Positions 45,700-58,971 of a stretch of DNA of 64,000 nucleotides are shown here, in pieces. This DNA comes from Rhabdophis nuchalis (Eukaryota > Chordata > Lepidosauria > Squamata > Natricidae). Position 1 is the stretch's first letter, and each line of letters begins with the position of its first letter. The stretch is from NCBI GenBank assembly GCA_039707465.1, contig CM077645.1:62281850-62345849 (forward strand), read 5' to 3'. Both the position numbers and the translations under genes were made by a program. Under the pieces are notes generated by a model. It was not told where the DNA came from. It did not search any database and saw nothing but the letters and a program-made list of their open reading frames with translations.

Positions 45700-47043
45700 A
45701 ATATTCTCTAATAAGATGTATTCTGTTTAAGTTAACATCCATGTGAGACTTCTAACTGTGGTGTCCTTGGTGTTCCTTGAGTAGGGTTGTTTTCTTACAG
45801 ACATTTCAGTACCCAAAGTCGGTAACATTATCAGTGCTGATGATGTTACCTAGATTGGGTAATGAAACATCTACAAGAAAACAAGGATACCTCATTTCAA
45901 ACCTGAGCTACAAAATTCTCTTTCATTGATTTCTGTGTATGATATTTAATTTGAGATGATCATCACAAGAAAGATTGCATACAATCTTAGCCGAACCATT
46001 ATTCCTCAAGTCAGAAAAGCTTTTTTGATAAATTTTTCTGTTTTATGAAATCAGAAATATTAGTAACAGAGTCAGAAAAAACGATATTTCTGACTAATGT
46101 ATACAATGTGGTAAAGATAATTTTATAATTCTTACTCATTTCTGATGTACAAAAGGTGAACTCAGGATGCTTTTAAAAATACTTGGTATACTGCTTTGAG
46201 GAATGAAGAAGCCAAAATATTGCCTTTTCTTGTTGTCTGTTTTCAAACATTAAATAAAAATAAAAGAAATAATCATGCCTTCATTAGCTTTGATAGAAAA
46301 CATTTTGAAAACCTTTTAAAACAGAAAATATAAGCAATGTACTTCTTCTGTATGAAATGGTTTTTCTTATTACCAAACCAATTCAAATATAGTTTTACCT
46401 TAGTTAGGAGGAGGAAAACACCAATGCTTTTACTAGAAGTTTAACTTGAAAATGCATTCAATGATATGGATCAATAAGATTTGATAGATGGTAATAAAGC
46501 CTGCTAGAAAATTTTCATCAGTTGTATTGCTCCTGTGTATAATTAATTACATGTCATCGTTTTTGTTTGGCTCCCAGTAAAAACAAGTCTGAAATATTAG
46601 CTTAATTTAAATAGGAATAGAAAACATGAAAGGGGTGGGAAATAGTTTGTTCTTTAATCTGTCCTGTCATCCTCATTTTAATCTATTATGTTTCATGTGA
46701 TAATATATTCAGTGAACTATGAGTTGGATTTAAAACTTTATTATCATTATAATTATTCTGGTATTTCACATCTAATCATTGTATAGAACACGTAAAAAAT
46801 AAAAGTTTAAAAACATTTTTCTTCTAATTCAAAACAATTTCTCTCTCAAGAAGTTGGAAATAGAGGGTTATGAAAATAAATAAAGCCATTATTCATGATG
46901 ATATGGAAAGCAAAATCAAATCTAGGAATTAGTATAAAATTTCAGTTTTCCCTGAAATTCTTAAGAAAATGCTTATAAAAATCACCCTGATATTTGCAAT
47001 GAGATAAACTAGGTTATGGAAAAACAATATGTAGATTTTAATA
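45700..47043. other. Intron 8, no feature recognised
   Basis: AT-rich sequence. A small inverted pair, CATTATCAGTGCTGATGATG, lies near 45827. Confidence 0.45.
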
Positions 47044-47045
47044 TA

Positions 47046-47074
47046 CAGTTGTGTTCAAAATTATTCAACCCCCA
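47046..47074 (+). repeat. Left terminal inverted repeat of Tc1 element
   Basis: 29 bases identical, in reverse, to 48621-48649, adjoining TA at 47044-47045. The inner direct repeat follows at 47231-47247. Confidence 0.93.
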
Positions 47075-47397
47075 ATGCTGTAAAGGGGTTTAGGGAATTT
47101 AGTGTACATTTGTAATTGTATTCAGAATGAAATCCTACAAGGACTTTTTAAAGAACCAAATGCAACTAAAATGACATCAATTGTATTTGTAATACAGTAG
47201 TAAATGTTTCTTTTGTGATTTCTTCATTGACACAATTATTCAACCCCTTAAAGACTACCACTCTGAAGAACAGAGGTTCATTCAGGTGTTTTCGATCAGG
47301 TATTGAAAACACCTGTGGATGTCACCGAGCAGCAATCAAGCATAATAAGCACCAATTAGGCAGCTTTAAAATGACTGTGATACTCAGCTCCTTCTAG

Positions 47398-48432
<1,035 letters not shown>

Positions 48433-48620
48433 GATTGAATGTCACTTGGGGGTTGAATAAAACTGATAATGATGTGAGCACAGAAAAGACATTTGTGGTT
48501 ATTTCATTATAAATGTTATGTTATATTTGTCTGACCTACAAGTGCCTCTTTGATTATATGTAAGCAAGATGACTGAATGATCAAAATCAATGTCAAACTG
48601 GCCAAAACACTCAATTTCAG

Positions 48621-48649
48621 TGGGGGTTGAATAATTTTGAACACAACTG
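48621..48649 (-). repeat. Right terminal inverted repeat of Tc1 element
   Basis: Inverted copy of 47046-47074, followed by TA at 48650-48651. The inner repeat GGGGGTTGAATAA is at 48448-48460, just after the transposase stop. Confidence 0.93.
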
Positions 48650-48651
48650 TA

Positions 48652-49860
48652 GCAAATACACTTTTGGATTCACCCAAATTTTGGGTTCCACCAAACCCCA
48701 TTGCTCCCTCATCAGACCAGTGTTTTCCCCAAATTTGTCTTATACAACCATTATTAGATACAATCTTGATAACACTGATATTTCTGGGCAAGGTAAAAGT
48801 GCTCTAAATGTGTCAGAAAACAAAGGTTTTGAACACTAGTATAAAAATATTTTATATTAAAATTAACATGGAACTAAAATAATGACTTTATTGTTTTCTA
48901 AAAATTAAAAAGTGATGTATGCTGTAGCAAGAAAAGAAAAGAAAGTGCCCTGTTTTATTTATGGAAATGTCTTCTTTATTAATTAGGTATGCAACATGGA
49001 AAAACACAAGTTGGAGATAGGAAAATTACTCTTAATGGTTTTGATAGATCATTTCAAACTGCATCATGCATGTTTCGAACAAGAAAGAAAATAAACTTGT
49101 TTTCATGAAGCAAGAGAAAAATACTCAGTTGAATTGGTATTGGGTATAGTATGTGTTTATTAGCAAGCTCCCAGTGTAGCAAAGATTGCTTTTTTCTTCT
49201 TATGGCTTCTAATGGATATAATATGCACCACCTACTGCTATATTCATTTCCATTTTTCCCATCTTTTAGGCGAGCAGAGTGAAATGTGAATAAAGAAGAA
49301 ACATTTTAGTGACAGTGTTTATTTTTGAAAACAGAAAGTAGCTTTTCATGTTACATTTCCATCTTGTTGTGAGCTATCATTAACACCAGTTGCCCTAGCA
49401 ATCATCAAATGTAAAAAGAAAAATCTCAAATAAATGGCCCCGAAGAAATTAGGTGCCAACAAAGCTTTCTTTAAGTTTCTTTGTATATTCTGGGTTTTTT
49501 ATTTTGCTAACAATGCCTGTTCATTTGTATTAATTGCTCTTATATTCTGCTTCCTCCATATGTTTTTAAGTTAACCTTCTTAATATGTTATTCACATCAT
49601 ATCAACAACAAAAGGTTTCACATGTCTCAAAAATCATATCAGTAATTACCACTGTAAAGTGAAATAAAAAGAAAATGCTTAATCAGAATCATTTATCAAG
49701 GATGGATAATCAAAAGTCCAAATTCAGTTCTGTAAGATAATTAATTATAGTATATTATGTAATAAGTGTAGATCTTGTAAAAATAAAGATTCTGATTGAA
49801 AATCACATAACAATAGCAAATGATTGGGTATGCTCATATTGCTCTTTTAATTACATTTTA
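48652..49860. other. Intron 8, no feature recognised
   Basis: AT-rich sequence between the Tc1 element and the SINE. No repeat family is recognised. Confidence 0.45.
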
Positions 49861-49864
49861 GCCA

Positions 49865-50095
49865 ATTTGATTTTGTGGCTAAGGCACTAAGCTACAAACC
49901 AGGAATTTGTGAATTCTAGTTCTGCTTTAAGGCATGTAAGTGACTGTGTGACTTTGGATCAGACACACTCTCAGCCCAACCCATCCCATTGTTGCTGTGG
50001 AGAAAATAGGAAAAGAAAGGATGGCTGAGTTGATTCATTGCCCTGAGTTATTTATATGAATGATATGACTGACTGACTGACTGACTGACTGAAAG
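49865..50095 (+). mobile_element. tRNA-derived SINE with GACT repeat
   Basis: TTTGTGGCTAAGGCACTAAG, then GAATTCTAGTTCTGCTTTAA, GTGACTGTGTGACTTTGGAT and CACTCTCAGCCCAACCC follow the squamate SINE order, from a tRNA-like head to the body. A (GACT)n microsatellite of about six units lies at 50067-50091. Confidence 0.7.
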
Positions 50096-50459
50096 TAGAT
50101 CAACTGCACTACTGGAATAAAATATGAGTAGTGTAACTTAATGCTACAGGAAACAGAGAGGTCAATGTGGACCATCATACTGAAAAAAATATATATAATG
50201 GAAGGCACAGATTTATATATCCTATTGTAATGTTGTGGTTGATAGCCATAACACCTGGACCTTGTCAGAGAAAAAAAAATCATGTGCATGCTGACATGCG
50301 TATGGCGCTAGAATTTGGGAGATATTTTCATCTCAGATTGATGACTTCTGTTTCTTTCTGATGTTCTATGAACATGGCTGTAATATAATTTTTGGCTACT
50401 GAATGGATTAGTGTTGGCTAAAGACAATGTTGTCTGATATTGCAAATAACTTTAATTGT

Positions 50460-51501
50460 GGGCTGGAACTCATCACTCTGGCCCAAGAACAACAGACAAC
50501 CCCAAAGCTTTACCACTCACCACATGAGGGCGACCCTTTTTACGACTTGGCAAAAGATTAGGCAACAAATTTACACCCAAATCCCAAGGTGGCTAGCCCC
50601 AATTGAAGCTGTAACCTACCCAACTATCCATAACCCTAAGAGAAATATAACATACGGAGACTTAATAGATGAAGGGGGCAACATCAGAACAAGGACAGAT
50701 CTACAGCTAAGGGGTTGGGAGATAAACTGGTGGCCATATAATCAGGCAGTATCTAAATTTATTAAGGACAAACATGAATTTGGAATATACCCAACAAACC
50801 AAGACATAGATAAGGTTCTATGGGACTCACCAACCAAATTCATTTCTAAGACTTATAAATTACTACTACAAAGGTACATAGGCGAAGAAATAATTAAAGG
50901 CACTATGATCGCCTGGGGAAGGAATATAGGAAAGAACATCAATCTTGAAAAATGGCAAACTATTTGGAATAAATCTATGAAAATGATCCTGTCCTCCTCC
51001 TTTAAGGAGAATTTATATAAAATGCTTTATAGATGGTATTTACCACCAGCCAGAATTGCCTACATGTTCCCGAACTCATCGAACAGATGCTGGAAATGCA
51101 AAACAGCTAGGGGCACATTTTTTCACCAATGGTGGACCTGCCCAATTTCCGTACTGCTTTGGAAAAAAATACAAATTTGGCTCATGGAAATAATAGACAT
51201 TAACTTTCCCCTTAAACCGGAATTATATTTGCTCGATATCAAGCCACAAGAAATCCCAAACCAAGACTGGTACCTCTTTACACACATCACAACAGCGACC
51301 AGAATGGCCATTGCACAACAGTGGAAAAATAACAATCCACCAACTGAAAGCCTAATTATATCTAAAATCTTTAGCTGTGCAGAATCAGATAAATTAACAT
51401 ATATTTTAAAGGACAAGTCAACCTCAATTTATGCCCAATCCTGGGAGAAATGGTACAGATGGTACGATAAGAGAATGACGGATAACAAAGAAACCAATTA
51501 G
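50460..51501 (+). pseudogene. L1 ORF2 C-terminal fragment
   Basis: About 345 codons without interruption, beginning abruptly at the truncation point. It contains the region after the reverse transcriptase: WKIWNKSM-type helices near MILSSSFKENLYKMLYRWYL, then RIAYMFPNSSNRCWKCKTAR and FFHQWWTC. These form the CCHC-like C-terminal zinc motif of L1 (C-x2-C-x8-H-x4-C). Endonuclease and reverse transcriptase are absent, so it has no function of its own. The stop is at 51499-51501. Confidence 0.88.
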
Positions 51502-51803
51502 ATAGAATAATAGCGAAATAGATACAAGGAGTTATAAGACAATATATTTAAGACAATGTTATAGATCCAAATGTAAGCATCTAAATACGATTATAAATAA
51601 TAATTGACGTTAGACTGGGACAAATATACTTCTTAAATCAAGGGAGTAGATATATCCCCGGTTTGTCTCTCCTATCCCTATCCTTCCCCCTCTCCCCCCC
51701 CTTTCTACCCGTGTACGTCCTCTCCAATACCCCCACCCTATAATTGTTAAATGTTCAACTTTTATATTTATATTAATAAATATTATTTTTTTAAAAAACA
51801 AAA
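50460..51803 (+). mobile_element. L1 LINE, 5'-truncated, with perfect target duplication
   Basis: The 17-base sequence CAAATAACTTTAATTGT stands at 50443-50459 and again at 51804-51820, directly flanking a 1.34 kb insert. The insert encodes the C-terminal part of L1 ORF2, then a pyrimidine-rich 3' UTR and an A-rich end (TTAAAAAACAAAA). The duplication is perfect and the frame is open, so the insertion is recent. It lies in the same orientation as the host gene. Confidence 0.93.
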
Positions 51804-51934
51804 CAAATAACTTTAATTGTTACTAGCTATACCCGGCCACGCGTTGCTGTGGCCCAGTCTGATTAAATGGCCAACCAATCTGTGTGTAGATGTACACCTG
51901 CACACATACACACAACCACCATATAACTCCCAAC

Positions 51935-51990
51935 CTACCTACCTACTGTATTTCTTCCATTCTCCCTCTATCTACCTACCTACTGTATTT
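51935..51990. repeat. Reversed piece of the GTAG minisatellite
   Basis: CCTACCTACCTACTGTATTT, then CCCTCTATCTACCTACC is the reverse complement of the unit found at 22092-22401 and 41479-41931. Confidence 0.6.
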
Positions 51991-52009
51991 TAATAAATAT
52001 TTAATAAGT

Positions 52010-52256
52010 ATGTGTGCCCTGTCCAGATGATTTAGGTCTTCTTTTGAGGCTGTTTTTTGCCCTCTGGAGGTGGGGGAAGGCTGTTTTCACCCTTCCCAGG
52101 CTCCTATAAAGCCTCTGGAGCCTGGGGAGGACGTAAAAAGCATGCCAAATGCAGGGGGTCATGCACATAGCATTATGGATGTGGCTCACCTGTGCACATC
52201 GCCCTTGCACTCCCCCTGCTTTTGGCACGTGAGCCAAAAAAGGTTAGCCATCACTC
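52010..52256. mobile_element. hAT MITE, right part
   Basis: TCTTCTTTTGAGGCTGTTTT, the GC-rich palindrome around CTCTGGAGCCTGGGGAGG and TTTTGGCACGTGAGCCAAAA, GGTTAGCCATCACT match the right two thirds of 10078-10397. The left terminus is missing. Confidence 0.65.
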
Positions 52257-52257
52257 C

Positions 52258-52515
52258 CTATACCATTTCAGACAAATTGCTATCCAACATCTTCTTAAAG
52301 ACTTGTTCCAGAGGTTAATTGTTCTAACTGTAGGAAATTTCTCCTTAGTTCTAAGTTGCTTCTCTCCTTGATTAGTTTCCACCCATTGCTTCTTGTTCTG
52401 CCCTCAGGTGCCTTGGAGAAGAGGTTGACTCCCTCTTCTTTGTGCAACCCCTAAGATATTGGAAGGCTGCTATCATGTCTCCCCTAGTCCTTCTTTTATT
52501 AAACTGTATTTCTCC
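52258..52515. mobile_element. Sauropsid interspersed repeat fragment
   Basis: ATACCATTTCAGACAAATTG, GTTCTAACTGTAGGAAATTT, TTGATTAGTTTCCACCCATT and GCTGCTATCATGTCTCCCCT are recognised from memory as a widespread bird and reptile repeat. It is followed by C-rich and CT-rich low-complexity sequence at 52513-52535. Confidence 0.55.
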
Positions 52516-52859
52516 CCCCCCCCCTCTCTCTCTATGGGCCACTTGGAAGTTTCCTATCCTCTGTGCCTTGTCTTGGCCCTTTTAGGCCTCCATACAGAGT
52601 TCTTGAGGAAATGACTGTTGGAAATGCCAGGTGGGCGAGGCTACAGGGAGTTGAAAACATGATCAGTGGGTACATTTTACATTTGTGTACCTTGCACATG
52701 ACACACGTGTGCTAGGCACAAAATGAGTAGGTATTCTATTATCGGAAGTCCTTGTGAACATTGTGTGAAAAATTGAGGTAAATCGGTCCGGTAGTTTTTG
52801 AGATTAGTGGATTCATACAAACTATTTTACATTTAATTTATATAGATTTAAGTGCATCA

Positions 52860-55800
52860 AAATTAACTGTAGCAGGGATAGGGTGATTGTGACACTCAGC
52901 TGATTATCAGTAAAGCTTTTAATATAGATTGACTATGCTTGCTCTAATTCAAACTGCATGCCTTTATTGTATAATATGTAAAATATTTCCACTATGTTCA
53001 TGTTGCTATATATTAAGTCACATAAATGTTTAGCAGTAATGTAAGTATAACTGATAAAATTAACTAGATGCTGAGGCTTAATATAAAAATAAAGCATTTT
53101 TAAAAGCATTCAAGAGTGAGGTAAACTTTACACATATCTATATGGTATTCATGAATTTGAATTTGAACAGCACAACCATTTCTAGAATTGGCTCACATGA
53201 TTTTTATAAAGCCATACTAATCCTTAGCAATCTTACAGAATCTTATAAATATTCTGCTTTCTTACCTGCTTTGCCATCTTTCCAGGCATTATTAGGCTCG
53301 ATAATTACTAATTTTATTTTCTTTCTTGAAGAGGGAGACTATTCTATACTCTTTACTCTCTTCTACTATCTTGTACCACTGTGCTTTCCCGAACTTTATA
53401 AGATAATAAGACCCAACAGCTCTTCAGCCGCTTTCTTCAAAATTCTAAGATATATTTCATTAAGGTTGTAGAACTGGAGAGCATTCAGAATAATAGAAAA
53501 AATTGTCTTCTTCGTTCTGACGTATTTGAAGTAACTTCACTTGATTGGATTTCTCTCTATTGTTAACTTTTGCTCACTTCCTCTTTTAGTTTTTTCTGAT
53601 TTTATGCTATATTTCTGAGTTGAATCCTTATAGATGCCTTTGTCTTAGTTCTTACTTACATTTGTAGTTAGCAACCTTCATTGAGATCACTTTCTTGGTG
53701 AATTGTATTGGCTCATTTAGGTGTCCTAATATTTATCTTCATTGAGACAACATTGTTGTAAGTTTTTGATTCAAAAAGTCTCAGATGACTACTCTACCTT
53801 TTTGGTTTATTTCCTATTGTATCTGACCTATCTAAAACCCATTATTTAAATTAAAGAATATATCATAGTTAAAATTTTATACAGAAGCAGGCTATCATTG
53901 CCTTGTTCTATGTCCTGCCTTTTTAAAAACAACACTACATTTAAACAGGTGAACAATTTGTTTTCTACATTTATATGTAATCCTTGATCTTATTTGACCC
54001 TCAGTCTAATTTCAACATTGTGAATGTCCTTTTTCTTACAGTCCTTGGATATATACATAGATTCGTTTAGTTATATGCTTTAAGTACAAAAAGAAGAAGA
54101 AATAAAATGCCATGTTGAGAGTCCCTTTCTAGACATCATGTTATTTAATATCTCTATAAAATTTCTATACTTTGCAGATCTATTTGGATCAGTATTATTA
54201 TTTATTATGAAAAGAACCACTTAAATCCATTTTAATACACTCAGAGTAATGTGAATTTCTGTTTGGGGGTTACTTAAATACCATTTGGATTTACTGTTTC
54301 TTTGACACTTTTTTGTGGTGTCAGATAAAACTATAACAGAGAAATTATTGTTGTAAAGATGCAACTTTTGTGCAACTAAGAAGAGTGCATACTTCAGTTA
54401 GTTAAATAAAAGAGTATTTCAAAAATTAAGCAAAAATTCGACAAATTTGCTGCTACAGACCTCCTTTCAGAAACAAGTAACTGAATAGATCCATTATTTT
54501 AGGATACCAATAAAGCAGAATAGGGTAATAACATAGTAAGGAGTGAAAAATAATTTGCTCACAGCTTGTAAGATATTACTTTTTATAGTGAGAAAACTAT
54601 ATTTTTCCAAGTATTTTGTGTTTGTATAAGTAAAAAATAATTTAAAATTACCTTTGTCCCCTAATTGTAAAGCAGATAGAATTGTTTTAAGTATAATTCC
54701 AAGTTCTGTATCCTAATTAAGTTTCTAAAGTTTATTCTTAGTAACAGACTTATTTCCTATTTGTGGTGTTTATTGTTTTGTGTTTTACCATTGGTGGCAA
54801 TGTATTTTTCTCAATTTTCCTTCTACAGTTTGTAATTAGAGTTGCCTTTGTGTTTGATACTGTAAAACTGCATCTCATGTTCTGCCTTTTCTCTTTGCCT
54901 ATTCAGTGACATAAGTCAATTTTCCACCTCTCTCTCCAGTGTAATTACATTAACAAAGCTGAGATTTGTACATGTTTGGCTTTTAGCTGTTTGGCACATT
55001 TCAATTTAAAATTCTGTTATTCTTACTTTGGCATTACATTTTCATATTCTTAATGTCAAAATTCCTTGTACTGCTGTTAAACTGCTTCAGACATCACAGT
55101 AAACTGTTGCTATCATCATGAGATCAAATGGTGAGGCTTTCACGTTTCATATTCCTCTCTTTTGGGAGAACGTGGGAAGGTAATTGGAAGTTTTTGTTCC
55201 TAGGTTATAATTACCTGCATCTTTTTCAGCCAAACTTCCCACTGCTATCCAACTTCTGATATGCATTTTCCCCCTTTTGGGAGTAGTGAGAAAAAAAGGT
55301 GAGAAAGAAATCTATTTGTATGCTAATTTACTGTATAACTGAAACCAGTTATATTAAATTTTAAACATGAAGAAATTGTTTCCAATGTCGGGAAAATAGC
55401 TTCTTGTATAGTTACACAATATTCTCGACGAAGGAAGGAAAATTGTTTGTTTGTCCAAATTGATCTTTAGAAGTCCATTAATGTGGCAGGTTTAAAAGTT
55501 TAAGCTTTATTTAAAGAAGTAAAATCTTCCCTGAATTGATCTTGACTGCAGCTAAGGGCACATCAAGTCAAGTTTTCTTGGCAAATCAAATTGTTTACCA
55601 TGAAATTCTTCAAGCCAATCTGTGTTCCTTTTGTTCCATTATGTGCAAATACTAATTTGACTTTTGAGCCCAAAAACTTGCTATTAATGATAAAATGCTT
55701 TCATTCCTTTTTTTTTTTGCAAAGCTTATTGATATGCATTAGGTTTTTTAAAAAAAAACCTAATGCATATCAATAAGTATTTTTTTCAAGGTATAAGACA

Positions 55801-57900
55801 TTTTTTAAAATGGCAACCTTTTCTCACTAATGGAAATTGTTGCGTAGTGATAGTGGGTATATTTTTTTTGTTACAGTCCAAAGTAATTTTCAGAGTGATT
55901 TGTGTACATATAATTCAACACAAAAATTCCTGCTCGCATGCAACAGCTTTCTATTGTTACATTTCATTAGAATTCTTCAAATTGACTATTTTATGTATCT
56001 GTGAACATGAACTGCAGAGCTACAATAAACACAATATAAAATCCAATGTAAAATGAACTACTATTAAATGAAAGTAGTTACTTTCATGGAGAATTATTTT
56101 GGTAGCCTAAATTTGGAATGAGAGCAAGAATACCACATCGTTTGTAAGATTCAGAGAAGGAAACAAGATGATTGATGTTATTCTGACAGTATAAGGTTTT
56201 TTGAGTTTCTTTCAGGAAAGGTAAAAGGAAAAAATAATTGTCAAAATGTCGACTTAACATATATTAATATGGTTCAAGATTGGTCATGACACTGGTTTTC
56301 AAACCAACTTACTTGAATTAAAGTTCTATCTGTAAATGTTATCTGAGCTTTTTATTCTTTAATGTCTTCAATTGAGAAATTTAAATAGAGTTATTCACAC
56401 ATTGAAGGAGAAAGGAGAAAGAAAAATGACTTGCAGACACTGGGACAATTCATCAGTCATAACTAAATCATGGACATCCCACTATAATAAGCTTTTTTTC
56501 ACTTTCTGATTTTTCAGATTACACTTGCTTTATTTGTCATTGACAAAATAGCATTCATGAGGACTGTACAATATTAAAGACTACAGAATATTTTTGGTTG
56601 TCTAAAGTTACATCTCAGTTGAGTCAGTATGAGAGTTCTGTTGATTTGCATCCATAATATTCCACAGGAGCATGACAAGGAAAACCTCTTTGGCATTATC
56701 ATTTATACCTCCTTCTTATCACCATTTATAAGAATGCATAAACTAACCACAAAATCTTTTTAAAAGCAAATTTAGAAATAATTCAAAGTATGTCGTCATC
56801 ATCATCATCGTTGTCATGTTTTTGTTGACAAACTACTTTTAAATACTCATAAATAAAACTATAGTCAAAAGACTACTGTATATGCAGATTCCACGATCAT
56901 CTAAACTAGCTGAAAGCCTTGGCTAAATGGATAGAAAGTATTTGTTAGATATATTTGCAGGATTTCTATTCCACTATATAATCCAGAGAAATCAGATGAA
57001 GGTCCTTACTTGAGTTTTAAATTAGAGTCTATAGTCTTGATCTGAAAAGGCTTCAGAAAGAAATCCCTGAAAAAGAGGAAAGTTTTTTTAGTTTCTTTTC
57101 ACTTTTCTTATTTTATTACCAGTAGAAGAAAAGTACTAATTATTTTGTAGTTAGTATATACTCCTGTCCTTCATTTTTTTATTGGAAGAAAAGCCAATTG
57201 ACTTTTGATTGGATTTTTAGTTCAGACCCATGTTCTTTTTTCTAAAAACAACCTACTATGTAATGACACATTCTGCCTGAGTAACTGAAACATGGTGTTG
57301 AAATGAAAGTAGAAAATTAAAATGTCATTCTTTGTGTTTGTCCTATTAATTATAGAAATTATAGGGTACAATTGATATTTCCGGCTCCGTATTTCTTAAA
57401 TAGTTCAAAATCTGGACTTTGTGTCTACTTGAAGTATGAATGTTCTCTTATATTAAATGTGAAAGATAAAATACTTGAAAAATAAAAGTAGAAACAGAAT
57501 ATAGCCATCTGACAATATTGGCAAATACCTTGTTTACTGTTAATGTTTGCATAAGAATATTAGATGCATTTTCTTAGAAATTGAAGTTTTGTTGTATTTA
57601 AGCTGAAGAATTATGATAAAATAATATTTTATTTTTTAAAATACAAATTTGTATATTTATAGATTTAGATTTTACATTTGTAATTGATTTCAAGGATGAT
57701 ATAAGCATATAAGAAAATTGGAAATGTTAAAATTTCATGTTTTAAATCAGCAGTATTGTTTTCTTAATTACAATTACATACCTTCCACAGATGTATGATT
57801 CAGTATGGCACTTTTGTCTGATATTTAAAATGGCCAACATTTTAAGAGTTGAACTTTTACTAACTTACAGTATAAATTATCCAATATATTAATATTAATG
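52860..57900. other. Intron 8, long AT-rich block without recognised repeats
   Basis: About 5 kb in which I recognise no repeat family, RNA gene or coding exon. A small near-perfect palindrome stands at 55725-55777 and a (TCA)n tract at 56798-56810. The 109-codon frame at 53142-53471 has no recognisable domain and is probably chance. Confidence 0.45.
55725..55777. repeat. Near-perfect palindrome, 25-base arms
   Basis: CTTATTGATATGCATTAGG plus six T faces its reverse complement across a centre of about three A. The two 19-base non-homopolymer arms are identical. It is not linked to any recognised element end. Confidence 0.85.
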
Positions 57901-58057
57901 TAATATATGCTACATATATATTGCAATGCGCGCTAGACCATTTATTAGAATCATAAGTAGGAAGTTATTTGAAAGATCATTGCTTAAGCCATAGAAAACT
58001 GCTATTAAAAAGACCTTGGATACGATGGAGCAGAAATCAAACCTAATGGATATATTC

Positions 58058-58120
58058 TCCAAACTACTCAAAATTTGTGCTAACGGTTCTGTCGGAACCT
58101 GCTGAATTTCACCCCTGATA
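58058..58120. mobile_element. hAT MITE right-end fragment
   Basis: CAAACTACTCAAAATTTGTG, GGTTCTGTCGGAACCTGCTG and AATTTCACCCCTGA match from memory the right end of the snake CAGTGGTGGG family also present at 45002-45277. Confidence 0.55.
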
Positions 58121-58487
58121 AAAATTCTAATTTCATTTGACATTTGAAATTAAACAATAAAAGCAGTAAAAACAGTATTATTTGTTTCTCAATTCTGTAT
58201 CATTTGTTGAGCTATTTTATCCATGTTGTGGAACATGATCCTTAGAAAGAATAGACTATTGCATGTTGGATGTTCTATAACATGGGTATACTTTTTTACA
58301 ATATTATGTTGTGTTACTCATACAGAAAAATTCCAGACCAGCAAAAAATTTGATTTTGGCAACAATAATATGATCATTTTAATGCAAATCCCCTTCTCAA
58401 TCAACCACCACATTTTCCATAATTTGTTCAGGAATATTCAAACAAAGAATTTGTTCCATCAAATATTCATCTTTAGAAAGAAAGGAA

Positions 58488-58680
<193 letters not shown>

Positions 58681-58708
58681 TATATCAGCCAATTTACAGG
58701 ACTCTTAA

Positions 58709-58934
58709 ATGTAGACTAATTATCGCAGCTCCTGTGAAGAGGTCCCTTTAAGGGGAGGAGACTCAACGTCATCCCTAAAAATCTAACACACATCTAAAAA
58801 ATGTCACACAGCAGTAATCTAATTTGGTTCTCTGTCTGGATGACTCTGGGTTGAGTCAAAGGGCAGAGAGGGATGACGTTGAGTCTCCTCCCCTTAAAGG
58901 GACCTCTTCACAGGAGCTGTGATAATTAGTCTAC

Positions 58935-58936
<2 letters not shown>
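58709..58936. repeat. 68-base inverted repeat around a 92-base spacer
   Basis: Arm 58709-58776 starts ATGTAGACTAATTATCGCAG. Arm 58869-58936 is its reverse complement at 67 of 68 positions. It looks like a young fold-back or MITE copy. No clear target duplication is visible. It is followed by (TA)n and (CA)n tracts at 58937-58970. Confidence 0.9.

Positions 58937-58971
<35 letters not shown>

Larger units (their letters stand above)
51826..52850. mobile_element. Composite interspersed repeat
   Basis: It starts with AGCTATACCCGGCCACGCGT and ends with GGTAAATCGGTCCGGTAGTT, then TTGAGATTAGTGGATTCATA and TTTATATAGATT. These outer ends look like one element. Between them lie a reversed piece of the GTAG minisatellite (51935-51990), a hAT right half (52010-52256) and a piece of the sauropsid repeat (52258-52515). 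The class of the outer element is unknown to me. Confidence 0.5.

Noticed and set aside
53142..53471. 109-codon frame in intron 8
   Set aside because: No domain, no splice signals suited to an exon, and surrounding sequence is plain AT-rich intron.
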